From: Desulfobacteraceae bacterium
GTDB lineage: Bacteria; Desulfobacterota; Desulfobacteria; Desulfobacterales; SG8-13
NCBI GenBank assembly: GCA_029287875.1
Contig: JARFQH010000101.1
Span: 1 to 52,302, forward strand
DNA length: 52,302 bases
Direction: 5' to 3'
Part shown: piece after piece, positions 31,961 through 39,945 of the stretch
How the letters are laid out: every line of letters starts with the position of its first letter
Position numbering within the stretch: position 1 is the stretch's first letter
Position numbers and translations under genes: made by a program
Notes under the pieces: generated by a model
The model's input: only the letters and a program-made list of their open reading frames with translations
Database searches by the model: none
What the model was told of the DNA's origin: nothing

Positions 31961-32647
31961 TCAACGCCCGGCCCAATCGGCCAGGGCGCCTCTCATGATC
32001 CGTGTCGCCCGGAACAGGTGACTCTTCACGGTTCCTTCGGCCAGTCCCATCGTTCGGGCAATCTCGGCTATCCGCATTTCTTCGAAAACCTTCAGGTTGA
32101 ATATCATTCGCTGCCTGTCGGACAAGAGTGACATGGCACCGCGAACGTCCCGCTGCAACTCACGCGCGTCGACGACCGCGCCCGGGTTGGCGCTCGGTTC
32201 GGAACTGGCAACTTCTGCGAGGGTTTCGGACGGCTCGCGAGTGTCTTTTGAATTCGGCCTCCGAAAGAAAAACAACCGCCGCCAGCGCTTGCGGCGCCTG
32301 ATCGAGTCCAAGCAAGTGTTGATCAAAATACGATAAAACCATGTATAAAAGGAGGATTTGCCTTCAAACCCATCGATTTTGCGGAGAGCGGTCAAGAACG
32401 CGTCCTGGGTGAGGTCCAGAGCTTCTTCCCGGTCCCCCGAGAGCATTCGAAAGGCGACCGCAAAGGCCTTTTCCTGGTAGCGCCGGATCAGCTCGTCGGA
32501 GGCCTGCCGATCCCCCTTTTTCAATCGTTCTACCAAAAGAGCATCAGGCTCTGCCGCAGAAGCGGGCGATGTCGATGGTGATTCCGAAGTGCCCCTTTCT
32601 GAAGGTCGTTTTCGATCGGCCGGCGCGGCTCCTTTTCTCGATGCCAT
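31961..32647 (-). CDS. ECF-type RNA polymerase sigma factor (RpoE-like)
   Basis: Sigma factor of 228 aa. A Ser/Pro-rich N-terminus is followed by region 2 (LIRRYQEKAFAVAFRMLSGDREEALDLTQDAFLTAL, read in parts, and FYTWFYRILINTCLDSIRRRKR) and region 4 (LSDRQRMIFNLKVFEEMRIAEIARTMGLAEGTVKSHLFRA, read in parts), with a longer linker containing RRPNSKDTREPSETL. The start at 32647 is fixed by AGAGGAA upstream; the frame is open to 32749 but without a site. First gene of the sigma/anti-sigma/DUF3106 unit. Confidence 0.92.
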   Translation of the reverse strand: MASRKGAAPADRKRPSERGTSESPSTSPASAAEPDALLVERLKKGDRQASDELIRRYQEKAFAVAFRMLSGDREEALDLTQDAFLTALRKIDGFEGKSSFYTWFYRILINTCLDSIRRRKRWRRLFFFRRPNSKDTREPSETLAEVASSEPSANPGAVVDARELQRDVRGAMSLLSDRQRMIFNLKVFEEMRIAEIARTMGLAEGTVKSHLFRATRIMRGALADWAGR

Positions 32648-32749
32648 AATTTCCTCTGAGCGGCGTCCCCAACCGGCGCCCCCTAACGGGGAGGAACCGG
32701 CCGGCCATACATCCGACATCTCCCCGCCGTATCCGCACCAGGGAATCAT

Positions 32750-33226
32750 TTATCGGCCGTGGGTGGAGAACCCGAAAGCCCCACCGGGAAAAGCCCATAC
32801 GCTATATAAAGTGTAACCGCTGCAAGGCCGGTAAGACCGTTGGGGGGTGTGCCCGTATCCGTATACCGGTCCGGAATAACGCTGGCGGTTTTGCCGGTAA
32901 TGCCGATGCCGATTATAGCCGTTGTGTCGGTCGCGGTAAATAGAGCCGCTGGCCCGGTCCTGCATATGGTTCAGACGACGGCCCTCTTTGCGGCTCAGGT
33001 TGCCGTCTCTCAGTGCGTGATTCCTGTATTTCTTGACGCTTCGCTGCTGACGTGCCAGGTGAGTGAACTCCCTCTTTGTTATCTCGCCCTTTCTGACACC
33101 TTGGTGGATTCTGTTCTTCTGATTATTCTGCCGGTGCTGGAATCGGTCGCCGGCAAAAGACGCGTTCGCGAATATAATAACCAAGGAAACAGCCATCAGA
33201 AACGTTTTAACCAGATGTGAATTCAT
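32750..33226 (-). CDS. Exported Arg/His/Tyr-rich hypothetical protein
   Basis: Secreted small protein (158 aa). Signal peptide FLMAVSLVIIFANASFA. The mature N-terminal half (RIHQGVRKGEITKREFTHLARQQ and LRDGNLSRKEGRRLNHMQDRAS, each about 20 residues) contains two units of the K/R-x-G-x-I/L-T/S-x-x-E pattern found in a widespread proteobacterial periplasmic family of unknown function. The C-terminal half is rich in Arg, His, Tyr and Gly. It lies upstream of the ECF sigma gene on the same strand, about 100 bp away, and could be part of its regulon (inference). Confidence 0.65.
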   Translation of the reverse strand: MNSHLVKTFLMAVSLVIIFANASFAGDRFQHRQNNQKNRIHQGVRKGEITKREFTHLARQQRSVKKYRNHALRDGNLSRKEGRRLNHMQDRASGSIYRDRHNGYNRHRHYRQNRQRYSGPVYGYGHTPQRSYRPCSGYTLYSVWAFPGGAFGFSTHGR

Positions 33227-33521
33227 GGGTCGCTCTCCTTTCCGTCTCGTGTTGTCTGGTTAGACGCCACTATAGCCGGAAAGGTTTACCCGGACTCCAA
33301 TGGTTTTATGCCCGGAGGTCAAAATGTGTCGATCCACGGTTTTATTGAGAGCTCAGGTGAGTTTCCAATCCAGAAATGTGCGATTTTCTGCAAGTTCAAG
33401 AATATTAAGGATTTGCGAGGTGGCCGACTCCTGCAGGCCCCACAAGCGATTCCGCAGACCTGTCGTGCCGACGACATGATTGACACAGAATTTGCGGAAA
33501 AGAGCCCTTTGGGGGCGGAAA
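33227..33521. other. Gene-free gap upstream of the Arg/His-rich gene
   Basis: About 295 bp between the 3' end of msrAB and the start of the Arg/His-rich gene, both on the minus strand. I see no gene, RNA or clear palindrome. A 73-codon plus-strand frame at 33308 shows no family features. Confidence 0.4.
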
Positions 33522-34532
33522 CTAATTGAAAAGTTTCAAATATTCGCCATACCCTTCTTTCTCCAGATCCTCCTTGGGGATAAACCGCAGCGAAGCGGAA
33601 TTGATGCAGTAACGCAGTCCAGTGGGATGGGGACCGTCGGGAAATACATGCCCCAGGTGAGAGTCACCGTGCCGGCTGCGGACCTCGGTCCGCGTCATGA
33701 AAAAACTGCGGTCCTTTTTTTCGACGACGTGGTTCGGTTCGAGGGGCCTGATGAAGCTCGGCCAACCGGTACCGGATTCGAACTTGTCGGATGAGCTGAA
33801 CAGCGGTTCCCCGGATACGATATCCACATAGATACCCGGCTTGTGGTTGTCCCAGAATTCGTTCTTGAAAGACGGCTCGGTGGCGTCTTTGCGGGTCACT
33901 TTATACTGCATTGGCGTCAGCTTTCGTTGCAGTTCCTCATCGTCGGGTTTGGTATAGCTCTTCGCCTGGTCCGGTTTTTTCGCAGCTGTTGCATCATCAC
34001 CCCAGATTTTTTCGATGAACTGGTCCCGGCCGGAAGCGTGACGGTAAGCCTTGTAGCGCACGGGGCTCTTTTTGAAATAATCCTGATGGTAGTCCTCTGC
34101 CTTGTAGAATGTGGTCAGCGGAATAATAGGGGTAACGACCGCTCTGCTGAAACGCCCCGAACGGGCCAGTTCCGATTTGGAAGCCTCTGCCTGCCGCTTC
34201 TGTTCCTCATTGTGATAAAAAATGGCCGTCCGGTATTGTGGTCCCCGGTCGACAAACTGCCCGCCGTTATCGGTGGGGTCGACATGCCGCCAGTAAGCGT
34301 CCAGCAGTTCCCGGTAGGTCACCTTTTCAGGATCGTATAAAACCTGGACCGCTTCGTAATGCCCCGTACTGCCTGAAGATACCTCCTGATAAGTCGGGTT
34401 TGCTTTGGAACCTCCAGTGTACCCGGATATCACCTCGACGACACCGTGGAGCTTTACTAAGTCAGACTCCGAGCACCAGAAGCAGCCACCGGCGAAGGTC
34501 GCCGTCTCAAGATGTTTGAATGATGGGTCCAT
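33522..34532 (-). CDS. msrAB: Bifunctional peptide methionine sulfoxide reductase MsrAB
   Basis: Fusion of MsrA and MsrB (336 aa) that repairs oxidised methionine in proteins. MsrA: GCFWC at residues 16-20 carrying the catalytic Cys17, GVVEVISGYTGG and the GSTGHYEAVQV core. The MsrB domain begins around residue 200 (TPMQYKVTRKDATEPSFKNEFWDN, read in parts) and ends with the catalytic cysteine in LRYCINSASLRFIP. The C-x-x-C zinc pairs of many MsrB proteins are absent, the usual state in fused MsrAB. No signal peptide, so cytoplasmic. AGGAAG lies upstream of the ATG. Confidence 0.94.
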   Translation of the reverse strand: MDPSFKHLETATFAGGCFWCSESDLVKLHGVVEVISGYTGGSKANPTYQEVSSGSTGHYEAVQVLYDPEKVTYRELLDAYWRHVDPTDNGGQFVDRGPQYRTAIFYHNEEQKRQAEASKSELARSGRFSRAVVTPIIPLTTFYKAEDYHQDYFKKSPVRYKAYRHASGRDQFIEKIWGDDATAAKKPDQAKSYTKPDDEELQRKLTPMQYKVTRKDATEPSFKNEFWDNHKPGIYVDIVSGEPLFSSSDKFESGTGWPSFIRPLEPNHVVEKKDRSFFMTRTEVRSRHGDSHLGHVFPDGPHPTGLRYCINSASLRFIPKEDLEKEGYGEYLKLFN

Positions 34533-34569
34533 GCCTCGTCTTCCTATGTTGGTGTTAAACGTTCATTTC

Positions 34570-34677
34570 GTAAGCGTTCACAGGGCACCGCATCTGCTTT
34601 GTTGTCGGGCACTTGAAGTACAAAAGTACGTCTGTGCGCCCTACGCCTTGCATCTGCGGCACCCTGTAAACGCTTAC
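34570..34677. repeat. Near-symmetrical 108-bp palindrome
   Basis: Inverted repeat with no indels around the exact centre at 34623/34624. The centre is GTAC-AAAA-GTAC, and the ends are GTAAGCGTT at 34570 and its counterpart AACGCTTAC ending at 34677, with only scattered mismatches between (for example the CAGGGCACCGCATCTGC block against GCATCTGCGGCACCCTG). As RNA it would fold into one long hairpin. It lies between msrAB and the UroD-like gene. This pattern is typical of REP-like elements mobilised by Y1/RAYT transposases. Confidence 0.9.
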
Positions 34678-34734
34678 AATTAGGTTGTTTGAAGCGCATC
34701 GGACTTTGAAACCCTGTGGATGGTTACTTCATTT

Positions 34735-35676
34735 CTATTTTCGTGTTGAACCTGAACGAACCGCCGCCACAACGCTTCGGATAGCGGCAGGATTGGTCCA
34801 GGTGTCGATACTGCAACCGTTGGCGATAAAGAACCGGTCTTTTCCTCCCAGCCGAAGCCCTTCGTGCACATGATCTGTCAAAAAGGCCGTGCTGTTGCGC
34901 GCCACGATGGTCTGATCGATGCCGCCCATTACGCAAGCATCTGTCTTCTGCTTCACCTCTGCCAAGGAAGGGCCATTCGGTCCGCGATCCCACCAGTTGA
35001 AAATGGGTACCGGAAAATCGAGGCAGTCGTCAAAATAAAGATCCTGACCGTGAATGTGGGCCGTGTTCATTTTCCCCATACCTGCTATTGCAGCGAAGAC
35101 TTTTAACGCCGGCGGTTTGACAAACTTTAAGAATTCCCCGCGGGAGACAATTTCAGCCCCTGCCGGCACCGACATGAAGATGCCGGCCGAACCGAGGGCA
35201 AGCGATTTTCTGCAATAGACAATCAGGTTGTTGGCCACCACCTCCAGGGCGTCCAGCAACACCGCGGGCGCCTCGTCCATTAGCGCCTGCATGTTTTCTC
35301 CGGCCATGCTGCGCCGGATGGTCTGCCAGGGATCGAAAACGGTATCGATGAAAAAGGCGCGGTCTCGCAGCTCTTTCGCGATCACTTCCAAGGCCCGGAA
35401 CTGTTGGGCCCACTCGGTTTGTTCCAACTTCAGCGGCCTTAAATGTCTCAGGTCCGCCGCCGTTTTGATCGTCTCCATTCCAAAAGGCGACGGATAAAAA
35501 TAGTCGTTCATGACCTTGAGAAAATCGAGATCATAGTGTTTGTAGTACTCCAGGCTCAACCGAGCAAACTGTTCTCCCGAACCGTGTTGGACCCCGAAGT
35601 GGTACCACAGTGACAGCGGCGGCCGGTCCGGTGCGCGGCCGCTCAACACCGCTTCGACGCGCTCGATCTTGTTCAC
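34735..35676 (-). CDS. Uroporphyrinogen decarboxylase (URO-D) family protein
   Basis: Protein of 313 aa of the URO-D family, which includes HemE and the corrinoid- or coenzyme M-methyltransferases (MtaA/CmuA). Family marks are MNKIERVEAVLSGRAPDRPP at the start, MNDYFYPSP, and HIHGQDLYFDDCLDFPVPIFNWWDRG (read in parts). The zinc-binding C-x-C pattern of MtaA is not seen and the HemE catalytic layout is not clear, so the reaction is unknown. It starts with GTG that shares one base with the cupin stop (TAGTG), showing tight coupling. Confidence 0.82.
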   Translation of the reverse strand: MNKIERVEAVLSGRAPDRPPLSLWYHFGVQHGSGEQFARLSLEYYKHYDLDFLKVMNDYFYPSPFGMETIKTAADLRHLRPLKLEQTEWAQQFRALEVIAKELRDRAFFIDTVFDPWQTIRRSMAGENMQALMDEAPAVLLDALEVVANNLIVYCRKSLALGSAGIFMSVPAGAEIVSRGEFLKFVKPPALKVFAAIAGMGKMNTAHIHGQDLYFDDCLDFPVPIFNWWDRGPNGPSLAEVKQKTDACVMGGIDQTIVARNSTAFLTDHVHEGLRLGGKDRFFIANGCSIDTWTNPAAIRSVVAAVRSGSTRK

Positions 35677-36086
35677 TATAAACTCTCCTTGTCATAGACG
35701 TTGCAGATGCAGCACAAAAAGGTGGCCGGCTCGGTGTCGCTGATGTTTCTCATCCCGTGCGGCTCCATGCTCGGTAAATAGATGACATCACCTGGTCCGC
35801 AGACCATGCTTTTCAGCGGTTTGTCGGTCTCAGGATCGTATTGGTAACACTCGAACCGTCCACTGAGGATGTACATGGTCTGTTGATAGAAATGGTTGTG
35901 AATGGGGATTTCACCGCCGGGCTGGGCCGTGAAGTACCGCAGGCCGTACTCCGGGTAGCCCATGCCGTCCTCGCCGGCCTTCGATAGCCAGCGCACGCTG
36001 ATCCCCTTTACATCGTGCTGTTTTCCCCGGTAGGGAAATTTGTCTATTTTGACGTCCTCGCGGTCTTTCCAGTTCAATACGTCCAT
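35676..36086 (-). CDS. Cupin domain protein
   Basis: Small single-domain cupin (about 136 aa). The metal motif 1 G-x5-H-x-H-x3-4-E/Q-x6-G appears as GGEIPIHNHFYQQTMYILSG and motif 2 as GDVIYLPSMEPHGMRN, together giving three likely His ligands. The acidic ligand is Gln in this copy. Substrate unknown. The ATG at 36086 is chosen because AAGGAAG lies 8 nt upstream; an ATG at 36092 overlaps that site. It forms a two-gene unit with the following UroD-like gene. Confidence 0.82.
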   Translation of the reverse strand: MDVLNWKDREDVKIDKFPYRGKQHDVKGISVRWLSKAGEDGMGYPEYGLRYFTAQPGGEIPIHNHFYQQTMYILSGRFECYQYDPETDKPLKSMVCGPGDVIYLPSMEPHGMRNISDTEPATFLCCICNVYDKESL

Positions 36087-36707
36087 GATCATCTTCCTTT
36101 GTTTGCCGACTTATTTTGTTCTCAAAGAAGCGCTTTGTGATATTGTAGGCGTTAGGTGGCATATTCAATTCATTAGTGTAATATAGTGCGCTCACTTTAA
36201 GCGTCAAGCCACGACCCCCCTTGACGACTCGTGGTGCCGATGACAGGAAGCTACACGGAGTGCATCCTTACCGAAAAATAAAGAGGTAATATCAATAATC
36301 GAGATCAACCCGTGACTTCATTTCGTGAAATTGAACAATTCTGATAATCCAAACGTAGTAAGCTCATTCGGTTTGGATCGAATAACAATGAACCCGCATT
36401 AAATCACTGATTTTGTCCTGCATCTTACGGTTTTTTATTGTTGACATGACCGGTATGATCAAGTTTCATTGATACAGGTCATCCAACTTTGTCACATTCG
36501 GTATCTGTATGATATTAAAAAAGAGCTGTTCGAAACCATGAAGCGCCGCTACCTATCGGAGGAACCTCGATTGTGACAGCCATTCGCCCCGTCGCGAATC
36601 AATCCTTGCTTGTGGTAAGATCGGATGATAAAATGGTCTCAAAAGTGTTTGGAGTGTCGTTCATTCCTGTAAAGCCCAAATTTATGTTACTTCTGTCTGC
36701 ATCTTAG
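36087..36707. other. Gene-free gap between the cupin and C11 peptidase genes
   Basis: About 620 bp without a supported gene. It has AT-rich sequence, no clear promoter and no strong palindrome. A 35-codon plus-strand frame at 36469-36576 reads plausibly (ends KRRYLSEEPRL) but lacks a site and homology, so it may be a decayed remnant. Confidence 0.4.
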
Positions 36708-38093
36708 ATGATATGTTCCGGTAGACACCAGCCTGAGATTGCTTCCCTACCCCTCATCGTGATGGTGATGTTGCTCCTCTGGCACTGTACGTTCCCATGT
36801 CAGCCATCCGCAGCCGGCAATGCCACCAGCCGCAAGAAAATCACCATCATGTGCTATATGAACGGAGACAACAATTTGACTCACGAAGTCCTGCATGCCG
36901 TCGATATGATGGAAACAGTGGGGTCATCGGCAGATCTCAACATCTTAGCGCTCGTGGACGGGGGGGTGGATGCAACGCAGATCTATGGAGAAGGTTGGGA
37001 TCGCACAAAGTTTCTCTACATTACTCAGGATGACCGGATTGGGGCCATCAATTCTCCGGTGTTGGCGGATATGGGCGAACAGGACCTCGGAAGCCCGCAG
37101 ACTCTCCACAACTTCATAAAGGCCTGTCTTAAATTTCCAGCAGAACGATATATTTTTTGCATGTTTTCACATGGCCGCGGCATCATCGATACCGACATCC
37201 TGCAGATGCCCGGCGAAGTCAAGTCGCTTTACATTTCTCCGGATGACACCAGCCGCACCGTGATGAGTCAGCCAGAGTTCCATGATGCCATCAAAACCGC
37301 TTTGAGCGGATCGGTATTCGATGTGATGATCTTTTTTTCCTGCCTGACCAATATGGTTGAGATCGGCTATTCCCTCCAGGATCTTACCCGATATATGATC
37401 GCCAGCGAAGATGAAATTCGAATTGTCAACGATCCGCCTGGAAAGTTTCAGATTCGCGGAATCAAATTCGAAGAGATTTTCAAGCAGCTGCAAGTCAACC
37501 CTAACCTGCCTGCCCCGGACCTGGGTAAAATTGCTGTGGACAGCTTTGTCGCGCAGTACAATGACCCCGTTGCTGTTCCCGGCGGAGCGAGCGGCAGTGT
37601 CCTCAAACGGTTCGCCGGTGGTCTTTCGGTAGTCGATTGCCGCCGCTATCCGCACTTGGCCGCTATACTGAATGAGCTGGCAGAGCATGTAACGGCACAA
37701 CTCAGAGAAACCGCTAACGGCGGGGCGGTCCTTTCCGCGATTCACAGCGCTTCGTCAGCTTCCCAGAGGTATGCAAGCTTTTTGAACCAGGAGTATTACG
37801 ATCTGAGAAATTTTCTGGAAAACCTGGCAAGGGAAACAACGGATGGAAAAATTAGAATGCTCAGCCAACGTGCCATCGAGGTAATTAAGGGCGAACTCAT
37901 CGTTTATGAACAACATACCGCGGATTGCAGTTCCAACGGAATTTCGATTTATTTGTCAGACGTTCACCTTCCGGAAAACGTATATCAAGCCCACCAGCAG
38001 TTATACCGGCGAAGTCGTTTCAGCAGGGAAACAGCGTGGGATGAAATGATCGAAAGTAGCCGCATGAGGCTAAAAAAGAGTCTGAAACGGTAA
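36708..38093 (+). CDS. Clostripain-like (C11) cysteine peptidase
   Basis: Exported protease of 461 aa. An N-terminal hydrophobic segment (LPLIVMVMLLLWHCTFPC) acts as signal or lipid anchor. The C11 family core begins at KITIMCYMNGDNNLTHEVLHAVDMMETVGSSADLNIL (read in parts). The catalytic histidine is H155 in FSHGRGI and the catalytic cysteine is C212 in FFSCLTNMVEIGYSL, where the family usually shows DACLMGNVE. The Asp before Cys is replaced by Ser, but the dyad is present. The C-terminal half is not conserved. It stands alone; a strong hairpin follows the stop. Confidence 0.83.
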   Translation: MICSGRHQPEIASLPLIVMVMLLLWHCTFPCQPSAAGNATSRKKITIMCYMNGDNNLTHEVLHAVDMMETVGSSADLNILALVDGGVDATQIYGEGWDRTKFLYITQDDRIGAINSPVLADMGEQDLGSPQTLHNFIKACLKFPAERYIFCMFSHGRGIIDTDILQMPGEVKSLYISPDDTSRTVMSQPEFHDAIKTALSGSVFDVMIFFSCLTNMVEIGYSLQDLTRYMIASEDEIRIVNDPPGKFQIRGIKFEEIFKQLQVNPNLPAPDLGKIAVDSFVAQYNDPVAVPGGASGSVLKRFAGGLSVVDCRRYPHLAAILNELAEHVTAQLRETANGGAVLSAIHSASSASQRYASFLNQEYYDLRNFLENLARETTDGKIRMLSQRAIEVIKGELIVYEQHTADCSSNGISIYLSDVHLPENVYQAHQQLYRRSRFSRETAWDEMIESSRMRLKKSLKR

Positions 38094-38163
38094 AGCCTCC
38101 GAAAAATATACTGTGGATTATTTTACGCGTTTTTTTCGGGTTCCAATCAGACTATATTCGAGC

Positions 38164-38209
38164 ACAACCAATGAAAAAGGACGACTAGATCCTTCCATTG
38201 GTTGTTTTA
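38164..38209 (+). terminator. Terminator after the C11 peptidase gene
   Basis: Stem ACAACCAATG / CATTGGTTGT (38164-38173 and 38196-38205) with an inner AAGGA / TCCTT pairing, followed by TTTTAT. It starts 71 nt after the stop codon. It points to the plus strand. Confidence 0.75.
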
Positions 38210-38229
38210 TGCTTTAGTGTAAAGCCGAA

Positions 38230-38721
38230 TTATTGCGGCATAATGACGGTATCAATCACATGAATCACGCCGTTTGAACAGACGATATCCGTCTTGACGA
38301 CTTTTGCGTTATCAACATATACGCCGCCATCCTTCTGGCTTATAGAAACACTCTGCCCGCCGGCGGTTTTGGCTGAGTTCATACCAACAACCTCGGCAGC
38401 CATGACCTTCCCAGGAACAACGTGGTAGAGAAGGATTGCCTGCAGTTTCTCTTTGTTCTCAGGTTTCAGCAAAGCTTCAACCGTACCGGGCGGCAGTTTG
38501 GCGAAAGCCTCGTCAGTCGGTGCAAACACGGTAAAAGGGCCTTCCCCTTTTAACGTGTCTGCAAGGTCGGCGGCTTGGACAGCCGCAACAAGGGTGTTGA
38601 AGTCACCGGCCGAAACCGCAGTATCAACGATGTCTGCCGATTTGCCATAGCTGCCGGCAAATGCCGTAGCGGCAGCAGAGAACATGAGTATAGAAAGTAT
38701 CATCAAAATCTTTCTTGCCAT
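38230..38721 (-). CDS. Secreted fasciclin (FAS1) domain protein
   Basis: Exported protein of 163 aa with one FAS1 domain. Signal peptide MARKILMILSILMFSAAATAFA. Motifs of the fold are FNTLVAAVQAADLADTL, the H1 box FTVFAPTDEAFAKLPPG, the central YH box LLYHVVPG and the terminal H2 box NGVIHVIDTVIMP. FAS1 proteins mediate adhesion to carbohydrate or protein surfaces. The ATG at 38721 has GGAG upstream; an earlier ATG at 38751 does not. Confidence 0.93.
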   Translation of the reverse strand: MARKILMILSILMFSAAATAFAGSYGKSADIVDTAVSAGDFNTLVAAVQAADLADTLKGEGPFTVFAPTDEAFAKLPPGTVEALLKPENKEKLQAILLYHVVPGKVMAAEVVGMNSAKTAGGQSVSISQKDGGVYVDNAKVVKTDIVCSNGVIHVIDTVIMPQ

Positions 38722-39126
38722 TGTGTAACTCCTTTCGAATGATATCTCCAATTCATCCTAATGACCATAATAAATGGATGATGATGGAATGTTGTGTGTA
38801 ACGTGCCGATTAATCAGGCACACGGTGCCGGCGACCAATTAGGGTTTGTGAGGCGGGCGCCGGAAGTTGGATAAGGCTGGATCCGGAAGTGTAGACCGTT
38901 AATTAGCTACTCCAGTAAATGATAACATTGATTTTTGTTTGCGCAAGGGGGGAGGCTCGAAATTTATAGGCAGCAAAAACACGGGTGGATTATAGTACAT
39001 TGATACCGTTAGGGTTTACGAAAAAATAAGTTCGCAATTTTGGGACTTGAAGTGCCCGGTCTCCAAGTCGCGAAAACGCAGGAATATCTGATGATTCCTT
39101 CAAGCTTTGCGAAAGGAAGAGGAATA
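38722..39126. other. Gene-free gap between the fasciclin and DUF2799 genes
   Basis: About 405 bp between divergent genes. No conserved promoter pair or riboswitch is evident. A short GTGCC...GGCAC hairpin lies near 38801-38822. Confidence 0.4.
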
Positions 39127-39693
39127 ATGCATTGTCATTGCGCCAAACCCTTTTACGGCATTGGACTTTTTTCTTTTTGCCTAATTCTTTTACTTCTTGC
39201 GGGATGCGCAACGCTTAACAAGGAAGAATGCCTGAATGCTGACTGGTACAGCATTGGCTATGTCGATGGTGCACGTGGATATCCGGCTTCTAAGATCGGC
39301 GAACATCGTCAGGCGTGTGCGGAATATAGCGTGAAACCCGAGTTCGACCAGTATGATAAGGGGCGCATCGCGGGGCTCGTGGAATATTGCAACCCCCGCA
39401 ATGGCTATTGGCTGGGAACGAAAGGTACGCTGGACAGTGGTGTCTGTCCGAAAAATCTTAAAGGACCTTTCATTGCCGCCTATCAACACGGAAAAAATGT
39501 CTATGAAAATGGTACTCAAATACACTGTCGCTTGGATTCCAATGGTTTTTATCGCCATCGCAAACGGCATCTTGCGTCAATACGTTTACGGGAGACGGAT
39601 GAAAGAGCTGTCGGCTCATCAGGTGTCTTCGCTGACGGCGGCGGTTCTATTTTACTTTTATACATCAATTCTGGGCAAAATGTGGCCGCTTGA
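39127..39693 (+). CDS. DUF2799 lipoprotein with a probably out-of-frame tail
   Basis: Lipoprotein of 188 aa. Signal sequence with lipobox LLLLAGC, then the DUF2799 core: CLNADWYSIGYVDGARGYPASKIGEHRQACA (read in parts), KGRIAGLVEYCNPRNGYWLGTKG and VCPKNLKGPFIAAYQHG. GGAAGAGGAATA precedes the ATG. The last about 60 residues are Arg/Ser-rich with no family character and are encoded within a second gene in the +1 frame starting near 39497. The natural stop was probably near 39495, so a frameshift or lost stop is likely. Confidence 0.75.
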   Translation: MHCHCAKPFYGIGLFSFCLILLLLAGCATLNKEECLNADWYSIGYVDGARGYPASKIGEHRQACAEYSVKPEFDQYDKGRIAGLVEYCNPRNGYWLGTKGTLDSGVCPKNLKGPFIAAYQHGKNVYENGTQIHCRLDSNGFYRHRKRHLASIRLRETDERAVGSSGVFADGGGSILLLYINSGQNVAA

Positions 39694-39895
39694 ATCATCA
39701 CACCAGGCTTTGGCCGTTGGCATCATCTGGTTGTGCCTGACCGTTGCCTTTGAATTCCTCTTCGGTCATTACGTTGCAAATCACCCATGGAGCAGACTTA
39801 TCCAAGACTACAACCTTCTATCGGGTCGGCTTTGGGCGCTCGTGCTGTTGGCAGTGGCCGCTGCGCCGTACGTGGTTTATAAACTAAATTATTGA
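39497..39895 (+). CDS. Small integral membrane protein of unknown function
   Basis: Hydrophobic protein of about 132 aa with four predicted membrane helices: YTVAWIPMVFIAIANGILRQ, AAVLFYFYTSILGKM, ALAVGIIWLCLTVAFEFLFG and LWALVLLAVAAAPYVVYKL. Conserved-looking loop motif GNGILRQYVYG-like ANGILRQYVYG and HPWSRLIQDYNLLSGRLW. It occurs in a related form in other bacteria, but I know no function. The best start is an ATG between 39497 and 39509; no good ribosome-binding site precedes it, so it may be coupled to the overlapping DUF2799 gene. Confidence 0.65.
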   Translation: MSMKMVLKYTVAWIPMVFIAIANGILRQYVYGRRMKELSAHQVSSLTAAVLFYFYTSILGKMWPLESSHQALAVGIIWLCLTVAFEFLFGHYVANHPWSRLIQDYNLLSGRLWALVLLAVAAAPYVVYKLNY

Positions 39896-39945
39896 GCAAC
39901 GACGGTTTACGTGGCGGTCGGTTTTTCAGTCGAAAAGCCTGCGTC

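Noticed and set aside
33308..33529. A 73-codon plus-strand frame
   Set aside because: No ribosome-binding site or family features, and its end overlaps the 3' end of msrAB.
36469..36576. A 35-codon plus-strand frame with a protein-like composition
   Set aside because: Too short, no site and no homology; it could be a relic but cannot be supported as a gene.
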